This document shows positions 34,870-45,293 of a DNA stretch of 64,000 bases, piece by piece. The notes beneath the pieces are model-generated. The model was not told the origin of the DNA and did not search any database. It saw only the letters and a list, made by a program, of their open reading frames with translations. The DNA is taken from NCBI GenBank assembly GCA_963682025.1, contig OY821519.1:132099612-132163611 (forward strand), given 5' to 3'. The DNA comes from Cordilura impudica (lineage: Eukaryota; Arthropoda; Insecta; Diptera; Scathophagidae). The translations under genes and the position numbers were made by a program. How positions within the stretch are numbered: the stretch's first letter is position 1; each line of letters starts with the position of its first letter.

Positions 34870-36330
34870 AGGAATTGTGAATAAAAAAATACTCGAAAAA
34901 TGGTTTTAAGATATCAGCCGAAATATTGTGAAAAGAGCTCATTACGTGAATGCTCCAACTTTGCTGAAAATATACGTCCAGAAATATTTGATCGATTTTG
35001 GAATATGACGGGAGGAGAAAGTAAGTCTTTGAAAAAAGCACGAAATCGTAACACGACGATCGATGTCTAAACGTTATTATTTGATTTGAAAGGTATGACA
35101 AAACGTATCCAAGTTTACCAGCAAATGTTTATGTCAACTCTTGAAATATATGAAAAAATGATTAGAAATTGGGTAGATGTAAATACTAAAAATAATGAAC
35201 AGTCGGAAGAAGTACTGCCGAAAAGAAAAGCCTCGATTAATGATAAAAAAAACAAGTAAGAAAATTATAGTCGGTCTAGACCGACTATACGATACCCTAT
35301 ACCATGCGTTAAGAGACCCTATCTCTTAGGTCCAACTAACTGGACATAGAAAATAAGCATAAACCAAATTTGAGTGGGATTTTTAATAATTTTTTTTAGC
35401 TGCAGATATGAAAAAGTTCATATCGGATGCTATATCTTAATGGGGACTAGGCCCAAAAATGGACCGATCCTGACCATGTTTGGTAAAGTCTCTTGTATTT
35501 TGCAAAAATATATACCAACAAAATTTGAGAAGAATCAGTGCAATATTTTTGTTTTTTGATAGATTTAAGTGAAGATCGGGTAGTAGCTCTATATGGGGCC
35601 TATGACTAAGACATTTTTGGACTACTCATTAATGGATGTAATAAACGCATACAAACCCAATTTGAGTAAGATCTATATGACAATTTGGATCTTATGGCAA
35701 TTTATGTCGATTTCATAGGAGTCATTTGTATGGGGGCTAGGTCTGAACATGGACCGATTATCACCGATTTTCACCAATTTCAATAGCGTTCATCCTATGG
35801 CCGATAAAAGCTTATATACCAAATTTCATCAAAATATACTGATATTTGCGACCTGCAGTTTGATTACAAGGTTTACATGGACACAGACTGACGGACGGAC
35901 ATCGTTAAATCGAATCAGATAGGGATTCTGATTCGATCGGTATAATAAAAGATGGGTCTAGGTCAAATATTTTTGGTAGTTACAAACAGCAGCACAAAGT
36001 CATTATACCCAAACCACATAGTGGTATGGGGTATAAATATGAGAAACGTCTTAGCTTTTCAGAGAATTGGTTAAACGATATTCTGAAACTTGAATCCCAT
36101 TACCGAAGACAATACATTAACAAACTTAATTTTCAAACACATTTTAATAATGACGATGAAGTTTCAGCAGTATTATTTATTTAAACCAAGGAATGATATG
36201 TGTGATACTTGTGTATCATATGAATGAAGAGAAAAGGCAAACGATGTCGATGTATGGACATGCAAACAGTAAAATGAATTCCACAAACAAACGCAAGTGC
36301 CTCGTATTATAAAATGGAATTGCAAGTAAA
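34870..36330 (+). pseudogene. Unclassified transposon ORF, interrupted by a DINE-like copy
   Basis: ATG at 34900 opens a stretch with CSNFAENIRPEIFDRFWNM, then (35090) KGMTKRIQVYQQMFMSTLEI and VLPKRKASINDKK. After the DINE-like insertion (35252-36035) come SFSENWLNDILKLESHYRRQ and, in another frame, FKPRNDMCDTCVSYE (about 36190). The order (IFDxFWxL, VCxKMFLxTL, CDTCxxYE) recalls, from memory, an uncharacterised multi-copy protein family of aphids and other insects that behaves like a transposon gene. Stops at 35068 and 36181 and frame changes make it a relic. A GTAAGT at 35020 could be a former intron donor. Confidence 0.55.
35252..36035 (-). mobile_element. DINE-like element, copy 7, minus orientation, full length
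   Basis: Reads ACAAGTAAGAAAATTATAG, palindrome AGTCGGTCTAGACCGACT (35269), the body, a short GGAC block (35890) and the 5' hairpin CCACATAGTGGTATGGGGTA. It splits the ORF at 34870-36330 between DKK and ENWLNDI, giving a good estimate of both ends and no visible target duplication. Confidence 0.9.
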
Positions 36331-36339
36331 TAACTTTAT

Positions 36340-37024
36340 GTTTGTAACTTTACCGATCGACTCAGAATCTCTCTCTTAGTCTCTTTGAGAATCTCTTTCT
36401 GAGTCGATTTAGCAATGTTCCGTCTGTCTGTGTGTCGATGTAAACCTTGTAATCAAACTTCAGGTCGCAACTATGAATATATTTTGATGAAACTTGGTAT
36501 ATAAGCTTCTATCGGCCATAGCACGAATGCTACTGAAATTGGTGAAAATCGGTGCATATTCAGACCTAGTCCCCATACAAATGATCCCTATGAAATCAAC
36601 TTAAATTGTCAAAGATCCAAATTGTCATATATATCTCGGTCAAATTGGGGTTGTGTATGTTTATTACTCCCATTAATCAGTAGTCCAAAAATAAAACCCA
36701 CAGGACAAATCTTAGTCATAGCCCCCATATAAAGCTGCTTTCCAATCTTAAATCTAAATCTATCAAAAAACAAAAATATTGCACAGATTTTTTTTCAAAT
36801 TTGGTTTGTATATGTTTTTGCAAAATATAAGCGACTTTATCAAATATAGCCAAGATCTGTCTATTTTTCGACCTAGTCCCCATATAAATAAAGCATCCGA
36901 TATGAACTTTTTCATATCTGCTGTCAAAACAATTAATAACAATGCGACTCAAATTGGGTTTCTGCTTATTTTGCATATCCAATTAGTTGGACCTGATCTA
37001 AACCGACTATAATTTTCTTACTTA
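36340..37024 (+). mobile_element. DINE-like element, copy 8, 5' part deleted
   Basis: Starts at TTTGTAACTTTACCGATCGA, where the block between TTTGTAAC and ACCGATC is lost, and continues with the body to CTAAACCGACTATAATTTTC and CTTACTT. The 3' palindrome is eroded (GACCTGATCTAAACCGAC). Confidence 0.8.
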
Positions 37025-37029
37025 TTACT

Positions 37030-38072
37030 CATGTTTCAGAAAATATCTATTGAATTTCAGAAAATATCTATTGAAATTCAGAATTAAAAAATGTTCAGCA
37101 ATATTTGGACTTATGTGTTATGCACTGGAAAATAAACTATCAAGTGCGGCCTTTTAATCGAAAGAAGATGAGTATTTTATTTGTTAATCAGCTACAATAT
37201 AAACACCAGGATAGAGTTTTGACCGATTTTGAAGTCATCTCAAACATGCTCAAAATTGACATTTTTTATTTTTCAGCTTGATTCTAAAATTTGGGTATTA
37301 AGTTTAAAGTAGTTTTTGTTTTATGATGTTTTTTGCTTCTCCTGTAAAAAAATAAAAATATTAGTTACGGCCTTTTGCATTTTAGGTGACCATATGTAGT
37401 TTTCAAGAAATATTACAAAGCCAGTGTAATACTCAAAAAAAATATGTTCTGACTATTTTTCTGAGACTCAATTGATATTTTTATGAAATTCAATTCATAT
37501 TTGCTGAAGTACATTTAATAATTTCTGAAATATATTTGATGGTTTCTGAAATACATTTGATAATTTCTGAATTACATTTGATAATTTCTGAATTACATTT
37601 GATGTTTTCTGAAATACATTTGATAATTGCTGAAATACATTTGATAATTTCGGAAATACATTTGATATTTTCTGAAATACATTTGATAATTTCTGAAACT
37701 CAATTGATATTTTCTGAAACTCAATTGATATTTTCTGATATTCAATTGATATTTTCTGAAATACAAATGACACTTTCTGAAAGTCAATTGATGCTTTCTG
37801 AAATACAATTGATTATTTCTGAAAATCATTTGATGTTTTCTGAAATACAATTGATATTTTTGGAAACACAATTGATATTTTCTGAAAATCAATTAATGTT
37901 TTCTGAAACACAATTGATACTTTCTGAAATTCAATCGATGTTTTCTAAAATGCAATTTATACTTTCTGAAAATCAATTGATGTTTCCTGAAACACAACTG
38001 ATGCTTTCTGAAATACAATTGATACTTTCTGAAATTCAATTGAGGTTTTCTGAAATACAATTGGAAAAGGTG
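37030..38072. mobile_element. Foldback-like element with minisatellite arms of 21-bp units
   Basis: The right arm (37455-38072) is about 29 units of TTTCTGAAATACAATTGATA and variants, period 21. The left arm (37030-37085) is about three units of the same repeat in opposite orientation (TTTCAGAAAATATCTATTGA). The 370-bp centre holds motif C. Because 21 is a multiple of three, the right arm is open in several frames, for example 179 codons of an ISEIHLI-like heptapeptide on the plus strand and QKISIEF-like units on the minus strand. Inverted arms of short tandem repeats are the layout of Drosophila FB elements; kinship is not shown. Confidence 0.7.
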
Positions 38073-38074
38073 TA

Positions 38075-39540
38075 GTAATTAAAAAAACACCTAAGTTTAT
38101 TTTTGACTTTTTCAAAGTTTTCCTAGTATTTAGCTTTTTAATGTATCAGGCAGCTATTCACAATAGATAATGGAATTTCAACTCTGTTTGTGTTAACTGT
38201 CAAGTAAGATGAAGACGACAATAAATCTATGGAAGTAGGCAAATAGAGGAGTAAGTAAAAGTTTACGAGAAAGGTTTATTTTTCTTTTTTTCTTCAAGAA
38301 ATTTAAGCGCTTTTAATAAAATTATAAAGAAAATATGAAATTAAGAAGTTTTTGCATGTTTTAAGTGCAGATAATAGAGTGAAACACAAGTCAGAAATGA
38401 AGAAAATATCATAATCGTTGCACAAGTACACTCACACCTCACCCCGTTTTTGTCTTACTTTGTTTTTCTGATTGTATTGTGAAATAGATTTTTACCCCCT
38501 TGAGCGTTAAGTTAAGCTTTTGGTTTTTTAATAAAAATTTAAATGTTCTTAAACTAGTTCTGTCAATAGCAAATATATACTTGAATATTTGAAAAAAAAA
38601 GAACAACTCTGTAAGTTTATGAACATGTTAAACTCACAGTACACCTAACGGTCAATAACAAATATACACTTTCCTATTTAAAATTAACGAAAAAGATTTG
38701 TGATTTTGCTAAACAGACAGCGAACTCGGCGGTTCTGCTTACTAAATATACCAATACCCTTCATATACCACACACCGATTTTCCCTTAAGCTGTCTTTGT
38801 GATTGTATTGTGCAATTGGACTTTACCCCCCTGAGCGCATAGATGTTTACACATCAAAAAATAATCTTCCTTCTGAATTCGTTCAATATGTTAAGGACTC
38901 CCGAATGTCTCCATTTCCACTCAATACCCATCACCTTACTCATCCTTACTCATCTGTTTTTTATGATTCTCTTCCTATTCTTTAATCCTCTCTTCGTCCA
39001 GGTTAAATTGTTATAATAAATACTTATACCCTGTCAATACAATAAAAAATATTTTACAGGAAAATAGCTGGAGATCCCATCGCTAATAGGATTCCAGCAT
39101 GGGATATGGCCCGCCTGGCACTATTTATCTTAAAACAAACATTAAAGAGGAATGTGAATTCCTTCACACCAAAGTTCAAAAAATAGTCTTGACAGCGAAC
39201 TTGCTCCACTACATACTTACAGATTTAAAATTTCTAAGTATAAGTTTGAACCTCTTAAGGGTCTTAAATCCTTCATGTCAGAAAATTGCCATGCTTTTTA
39301 TACTAGTTTACCCTATTCTTTTTATGATATAAATTTCCTTTTATGTAAAATTCTGTTTTGTTTCTTTTTTTTTTTTTTAGATTGAGTTATGAATTACTTT
39401 TTTTTTTTAAATAATAAAAAAGAAAATATGACACCATTTCCAAAAAATAATGAGAACCATTTATTCAATTTGACTTACGCCCTTTTCGGCTTCAGAAAAA
39501 ACTAAACCTCACAGTAGTAAGTTTCATAACCCTATAAATA
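38075..39540. other. EFL1 intron sequence with two family D fragments
   Basis: TGATTGTATTGTGAAATAG with TTACCCCCTTGAGCG (38470) and TTTGTGATTGTATTGTGCAA with CCCCCCTGAGCGCATAGATG (38797) are right-end fragments of family D. The remainder is unassigned. Frames at 38803-38985 and 39099-39332 have no known motif. Confidence 0.5.
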
Positions 39541-39544
39541 ACAC

Positions 39545-40190
39545 AAATAATCTAACCCATAAAAACAAAGTTTTTATTAAAACTCTTTCTTTCCTTATGC
39601 ATACGAGTTTTGAATATCTCCGTGACTGTATGTGACTATGCGTGACTGTGCGTGACTACGTCAAAGTTAATATTTTTTCACAGCAAGTATATCGACCAAG
39701 TTTCAGATCGATCGGATGAGGGTAAATGACATTTAGATCAGTCCGTGACTGTGCGTGACCATGCGTGACTGTGCGTGATTAAGTCAAAGTTAATCTTTTT
39801 TTCACAGCAAGTGTGTGGACCAAGTTTCAGATCGATCGGATGAGGGAAAATGACATTTAGATCACTCCATGACTGTGCGTGACCATGCGTGACTGTGCGT
39901 GACTAAGTCAAAGTTAATCTTTTTTTCACAGCAAGAATCGATATTCTCCGTGACTGTATGTGACTATGCGTGACTGTGCGTGACTACGTCAAAGTTAATA
40001 TTTTTTCACAGCAAGTATATCGACCAAGTTTCAGATCGATCGGCTGAGGGGAAATGACATTTAGATCACTCCGTGACTGTACGTGATCACGCGTGACTAC
40101 TCGTGACTACCCCAAAATTAATCTGTAGTCACTACAAGACTACAGACAGATAGATTGAGTTAAAAGAAGGAGTTTAATAAGCTTAACCTG
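39545..40190 (+). repeat. Family E element with about five GTGACTGTGCGTGAC units
   Basis: Flanked by TAACCCATAAAAACAAAG on the left and GATTGAGTTAAAAGAAGG on the right. The body repeats, every 80-130 bp, CTCCGTGACTGTGCGTGAC, GTCAAAGTTAAT, TTTTTTCACAGCAAG and GTTTCAGATCGATCGGATGA. Two shorter versions with two units sit in the tandem duplication at 46675-47040 and 49915-50285. No ORF. Confidence 0.8.
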
Positions 40191-41620
40191 AACAAATGTT
40201 GAACGAAATATGTTTATTTTTCATTCAAAAAGGTTTTTGCTTCTCCTGTAATTTTATAAAAGTAACTTACGGCTTTTTGGATTTCATATGACGATATATA
40301 TGTTCTAAATTTGAAGAGTTTTCATCAGAAAATAAAAGGGATATGGACATTTGAAATTTAAGGAGGAGGGATGGCAAATACTTTTGGACCATAGAGCATA
40401 TATTTTTATAAAATATGTTATAATATGTTTAACTTTATAAAAACAATTTAATGCGCAGCCTTTCAAGGATATTAATGAAATAGTGTGAAATAGAAAAAAT
40501 AATATTTTGCCGAAAAACCTGTTAACTACAAAATACCGAAAAAAATGGAAATGCTACAGATCCTTTTCGTAATTTACAGTTGTTATTTTTATTGTTATTG
40601 TTTCTTTTTTGTTGTTGTTCGAATATAGTGCTAGAGAAGAAGCACAGTTTGCGGTATTTATCTTTGCGCCTGCTTACAGAGGATTTGGCAACTTTTCAAG
40701 TGTTTTTTTCAAGTACTTTCTTTTGTCTTACAATCATGGGATTAACTAACGTACGTGATTTTAACAATCTTTTTCTCATTTTTTTATTTGTTGGTTTTAA
40801 TTGTCCTTTTCAGAAGGCTACCAGCATGATACAATATAAACGTATGGCGTTAAGAGTTGCTATGTTTTCTATTCTATCGAATTGTTTGTAATTGAACAAA
40901 TGTTTCTTGGTTCATTGTTAAAATTGGAAGGTGCTTAAAATATTTCTATTCATGTTCATTTTCAGTTTTATTTCTACCAACTCCAAAAGACAAACAAATG
41001 CATTTTTAATGAAGGACATAGTGCAAATGTCACAGGATGTGTGTACTTGAACATTTTGCGTGATAAAACACGCAGTCACCTCAGTTGGTTACCGTTTTAT
41101 GAATATTTTTTAATGGTGTTCTTTTGAAAAATTAACAAAAACAAAAAAGGTACATCAAATGAACAAGGATTTGTTAAATGTAATGAATTTACGAAACACT
41201 TCACTTTTGTTTTTTTTTTCTAGTTGCTAAAAAAATGTGGTAGGAGTACAACGCTCTTGAAGTAAGTACCCATTCATTTTTCTTTTCTTTTTTGTTGTTT
41301 TTTTTTGTTGGTACCTTACGTATTGTTAAAATTAAAACAGCATGATGCCAATCATAAAAAATGAACAAATTCTATACATTTAAATTTTGTTTCTTTAAAC
41401 ACTCTTCATGCCAGTGTTGAATAGTATACGTTTCGTACCACGGCATTCAATGGTTCTGATTGTCTATTGAATCACTACCTTGGTTTGTAAAAGTAAATGT
41501 ATGAGTTGTTTCTAGTCAATCAAATTCGACTACAAAAAAACCCTGCAATAAGTAGAAAAATGTCTGTTTTTCTACAGTAAAATATCTATAAAGTTACAGA
41601 TTTTTTTTTTGTCAGCTGAA
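40191..41620. other. EFL1 intron sequence with motif C
   Basis: TTTTTGCTTCTCCTGTAA and TTACGGCTTTTTGGATTTC (40227-40285) match 37325-37390. The 103-codon frame at 40580-40891 has two hydrophobic runs but no known motif or splice context, so I do not call it a gene. Confidence 0.4.
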
Positions 41621-41933
41621 GGTACGAGGGCGGATCAATAACTCCGTGTCTTTGAAAGACACTTTTTAGCATTTCAACGTTTCTAAGAAATTTTTATCAT
41701 TCAATAAAAAAAAAATAATTCTCAAGGTCCTCAAAATGGGCATTTGGTTGAGCAATGATTTTATTGTTCTTATTGTTCGAGTTAAATCTTTTTCCGCGGA
41801 GCAATTTTTTTAAGTTTGGAAATAGAAAATTGCCACAAGTAGCTAAATCTGCAGAATATGGCTGATGAGGTAGCAATTCGTAGCCCAATTCTTTTGAAAT
41901 TGTCATTGATTCGTACAATAAGTTGGCGAAATA

Positions 41934-42841
41934 AAGAGTGAGTTCGAAAAAATCTTAACACACATAAAATGTTATAATAAGGAATCCATTGAGCCTAGAG
42001 TTTTGTTTTTATAAATGATAAATTTTATAGTTCTAATCAGTACTTATGAAATTGTGGACTTTTTACTGAAACCCTCCCATGGGGGATTTTATAGTGGTAT
42101 CAGTAATAATGTTGGAACAGGTAGTCCATCTCCATTTAAAATTCTCCACATTTTGGGACACTTTTTGTGCTCTTCAACTCACTTTTCACAAGAATCCAAT
42201 AAATCTTTACTAGCTTTGGCGCATTTGCCTCCCTTGTTACAAAAACCAAGTTATTGTTCTTATACCATTCAAGAGTTTTCTTACCGTAGTGGCAGGATGT
42301 CATATCAGGACAAAAATATGTGGACACATTGTGTTGGCTTGTGAAAGGATGTATTATTTTTTGCAAATACTCCTTAATATAAATTTCGGTATTTATGCAG
42401 CTCGTTCTAACAAATGACTTGCTTCTTTTGGCGCAACTGTATATTGCCAGGAACATTTTTTATGGAAATTTTGTCTAATTTTTGCTTCTAAACATTTTCT
42501 CGAGCATTAGCAACATAATAATTTTTACCCACAAAATCAGCCAGCAGATATGTTTTGTCGTTCATTATGCAGCAGGAGTATTTATTTATTTATTTATATG
42601 GAAATTCTATTGGAATTCTCATCAAATTCTCCTGATCTTTGATTCTTTGACCAACTTTTTGTAGGACCATTTTGAATTTTGTAGAAAATATGTAATATTT
42701 TAATTAAACAAATGAACAGGGTTGTCATTAAAGATAATAATTGGCATATTTTTTAAAGATAACTTGATTAAAGATTCAAATAATGCTTGTGAAAAAAGTG
42801 AAGATTTAAAAAGGTGTTAAGATTTTTTCGATCTTACTCCT
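41934..42841 (-). mobile_element. Tc1/mariner-type element with AAGAGTGAG ends, inserted in the mariner relic
   Basis: Left end AAGAGTGAGTTCGAAAAAAT and right end, read inward, AGGAGTAAGATCGAAAAAAT. Both continue to CTTAAC and are flanked by TA at 41932-41933 and 42842-42843. Length 908 bp. A truncated relative is at 29412. Confidence 0.85.
42136..42456 (-). pseudogene. C-terminal part of a Tc1/mariner-type transposase
   Basis: Minus-strand reading frame with IYIKEYLQKIIHPF, then HNVSTYFCPDMTSCHYGKKT, WYKNNNLVFV and LVKIYWILVKSELK. PDMTSCHY corresponds to the second catalytic Asp block (usual form WPDLASCHY), and KIYWILVK to the PIERYWALVK block, whose acidic residue is lost. The N-terminal half is missing, so the element is non-autonomous. 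Confidence 0.65.
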
Positions 42842-43070
42842 TATTCCGTTTTGGAAGCAATCAATATGAATTAAGCCGCGTATATCCCCGAAAACGTTCG
42901 CCATTACGTATTGAGCCTTTGTTGGTCTTCTGTAGCCCCGGTTCGTCCGGAAAACTCATTATTTGTATTGCCCAAACACTTGAATTTGTCACACGATTGC
43001 GTTTATGGTCAATGTAAGCAAATGTGGCACACATTTTCCGGAATGTTTTAAACAACCCAACTGATTATTT

Positions 43071-43500
43071 TAAATCGAAATAACAAAAATATCGTGCACT
43101 CTCACTCTCCGTCCGGCGAACACCATATCGCAAATTTTTCGACATTTGGTGGTGTATTGACTTGTATATTTCCTCTAGTGCTATCATTAAAATTGATAGT
43201 ACAGAGTCCCCGTAGTACTTGTACTTATAAAACTTTGCTTGGTTTGAGTGATGGGTTTTCCGCGAAAAAAAAATAAGTTACTCGAAATTCACATTTCTCC
43301 ATTTCGGCAAAAAATCTCAAGTTTGTATGCTTTGGATAGTCACCAAACGTAAAGTTAATAACGGAGCTGGACAGGTAGACAGGTTAATTAACTACAAGGT
43401 AGGTTCAAGAAGTTCAAAAAGATTGAAGGACTTATTGATCCCTTACTTAAAATTACAAAAAATTTCTGAAGAAATAAATTAAATTTGTTTTCTTAGAATA
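43071..43500. other. EFL1 intron sequence, nothing firm
   Basis: Lies between two mariner relics; may include their decayed ends, but no inverted terminal repeat could be matched. Confidence 0.35.
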
Positions 43501-43504
43501 ATTA

Positions 43505-44375
43505 GAATACTTTCATTTGAAAGGTCCCAGTCTAGCCAACACTAAAGCAGAGCTAGATTCTACTGTGGGAGAGTCTGCTCCTTCGTTAAAGACTATAAAA
43601 TATTGCGTTGCAGAGTTTGAACGCGGCCATACGCCCTGCCAAGATAAACATCGTAGTGGTCGACCAATTGAGGTGGCGGTTAAGAAAAATGATAGGCATT
43701 TCAAGAAGAGCTATACATCGAATATTGACCGAAAATTGGAGATGAGAAAGCTGTCCGCAAGATGGTTGCGCCTTTTACCGACAATAGAGTTGTGAAGATG
43801 TTTCAATAGAAGTTTGGCGATGTTACGCCGCAAAGAATCCGAGTTTTTGTCCCAATTCGTACCTATGGAGGCGACTTAGGTCCTCCACTTTACACCTGAG
43901 AAAAAGGAACAGTCAAAGAAGTGGTCTGAAATGGGAGAATCGCTTCAAAAGAAGGCGAGGACAGTTCCATCTGCAGGCAAGATTATTGTGTCTGTTTTTT
44001 GGGATGCACATGAGATAATTTTTATTGATTATCTTCACAAAGGAAAAAAAATCAATTTATTGCAGCGTTTAAGTGATGAAATTAAGAAAAAGGCCGCATT
44101 TGGCGAAAAAGAAAGTGTTGTTTATCAACACAATGGGCAGTTCACACGTCCAATATTGAGATTTCCATAATCCATGAATTAAAGTTCAAATTGTTTCATC
44201 ACGTACCTTATTCGCCAGATTTAGCTCCCTAGGATTATCATCTATTACCAAACTTGAAAAAATAACTATTGTAAAAGATTCGCCAACAATGAGTCTGCGG
44301 TTGATGGCTATTTCAGGGAATTAGACAGTTCTCACTACAGATATCGAAGCTATTAGCTAAAATGAGATTATGTTG
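43505..44375 (+). pseudogene. Mariner transposase, broken
   Basis: In order: LANTKAELDSTVGESAPSLK and CQDKHRSGRP (43530-43670), EMRKLSARW (43740), HFTPEKKEQSKKWSE (43890), then KARTVPSAGKIIVSVFWDA and IIFIDYLHKGK (43960-44050). These are followed by VVYQHNGQF (44120), where the family has FHQDNAP, and remnants of the SPDLAP-FFLFPNLKK block (44215-44260). The second catalytic Asp is therefore replaced, and stops occur near 43793, 43880 and 44168. About the length of a full mariner gene (345 codons). Confidence 0.85.
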
Positions 44376-45066
44376 TGGTATAGGTATTGAGATCGGTTAC
44401 TCTTGATGTTCTAGGTATGAGAATTCAATGTGATGTTCGTTGGAACGAGCATGTTTTTCAAGTGTCGAAAGAAGCATTAAAAACTCTTGGTTTTCTAAAA
44501 CGGTGTAAAAATTACTTCACTCCTTCTGATCTCCTTAAAGTCTATACCACTTACATCCGACCGAAAATGTAATACAACTCCCATATATGGGCAGGAGCTT
44601 CAAAGTCTATTTTGGAGCTACTGGACCGTGTGCAAAGGAGGGCGTTGGCGCTCATCAATGACAGTAGGCTATCCAACTCTATTGATTCATTGGAACATCG
44701 TTGGAATGTGGGTTGTGTAGAACTGTTCTATAGATATTACCATGGGAAATGTTCTTCTGAGATTAGCGAACTTATTCCAAGTGCCCGAGTTTCGGTTCGA
44801 GCTACCCGCTTCTCTAGTAGATCAGATCCGTTTGTATTCAATTGTCCAGTTGACCGCACAGAGAGAATTTGTTTATCAGTCGAACTAGCCGTAAACTCCT
44901 CCAGAGGTCTTTCCTGAGAGTTATAATCTAATAAAATTTTAGTCAAATATCCACAAACACTACTCCCTCCCTCCTCCATCCCATAACGTATTTTCCTGAA
45001 ATCAACATAATACACTGCATTTGTACGGGGCATCCCCTGAGTGTTGGTTAATTAAAAAAAAAAAAA
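44376..45066 (+). mobile_element. LINE 3' end, 5'-truncated, with poly(A)
   Basis: Codes the C-terminal part of a reverse-transcriptase ORF: LGMRIQCDVRWNEHVFQVSK, then LGFLKRCKNYFTPSDLL, IRPKM and (in frame after a stop) SHIWAGASKS, LLDRVQRRALALINDS, SLEHRWNVGCVELFYRYYHG. The sequence ends in a run of A at 45053-45066. The pattern is that of insect LINEs whose C-terminus has YIRPKMEYNSHIWAGA. It begins abruptly against the mariner relic. Confidence 0.8.
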
Positions 45067-45293
45067 TATTTCCCAAGTTTGTTGTGTTTTCTTCGTCAGG
45101 TCGCGTTGTTCTGGAACCGCCATCGTGTGAAAATACGAATGAATTATAGCTTGGCATATTCGTTGTCATTGGTCTAAGAACAGCATAAATGAAATATCTT
45201 TGCGAATTAAAAAGTTAGTTTATTGTTGCATATTTAGTCATAATTGCATATTATTTTTATTATATTTCTTATTATTTTATGTATTATTAAGTG

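Larger units (their letters stand above)
41622..43070 (-). pseudogene. Mariner transposase relic, split by a Tc1/mariner-type element
   Basis: ACGAGGGCGGATCAATAACT at 41625 looks like the outer end of a mariner. On the minus strand, ELGYELLPHQPYSADLA and FLFPNLKKLLRGKRFNS (41920-41770) form the C-terminal part with the third acidic residue position in SADLA. Beyond the insertion, a stretch around 42895-42850 reads VFGDIRGLIHIDCFQNG, the mariner block before the second catalytic residue. Traces of the preceding block extend to about 43060. The other end could not be found. Several stops; inactive. Confidence 0.7.

Noticed and set aside
37030..38072. CRISPR array
   Set aside because: Units are directly adjacent without spacers and vary gradually; the setting is an insect-like genome.
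37536..38075. 179-codon plus-strand frame as a repetitive protein gene
   Set aside because: It is the 21-bp minisatellite read in frame; other frames on both strands are just as open, and there is no promoter, splice or initiation evidence.
40580..40891. Membrane-protein gene (103 codons with hydrophobic runs)
   Set aside because: Hydrophobicity follows from T-rich codons; there is no known motif or neighbouring splice signal.
44737..45033. 98-codon minus-strand frame
   Set aside because: It is the shadow of the LINE reverse-transcriptase C-terminus on the plus strand.
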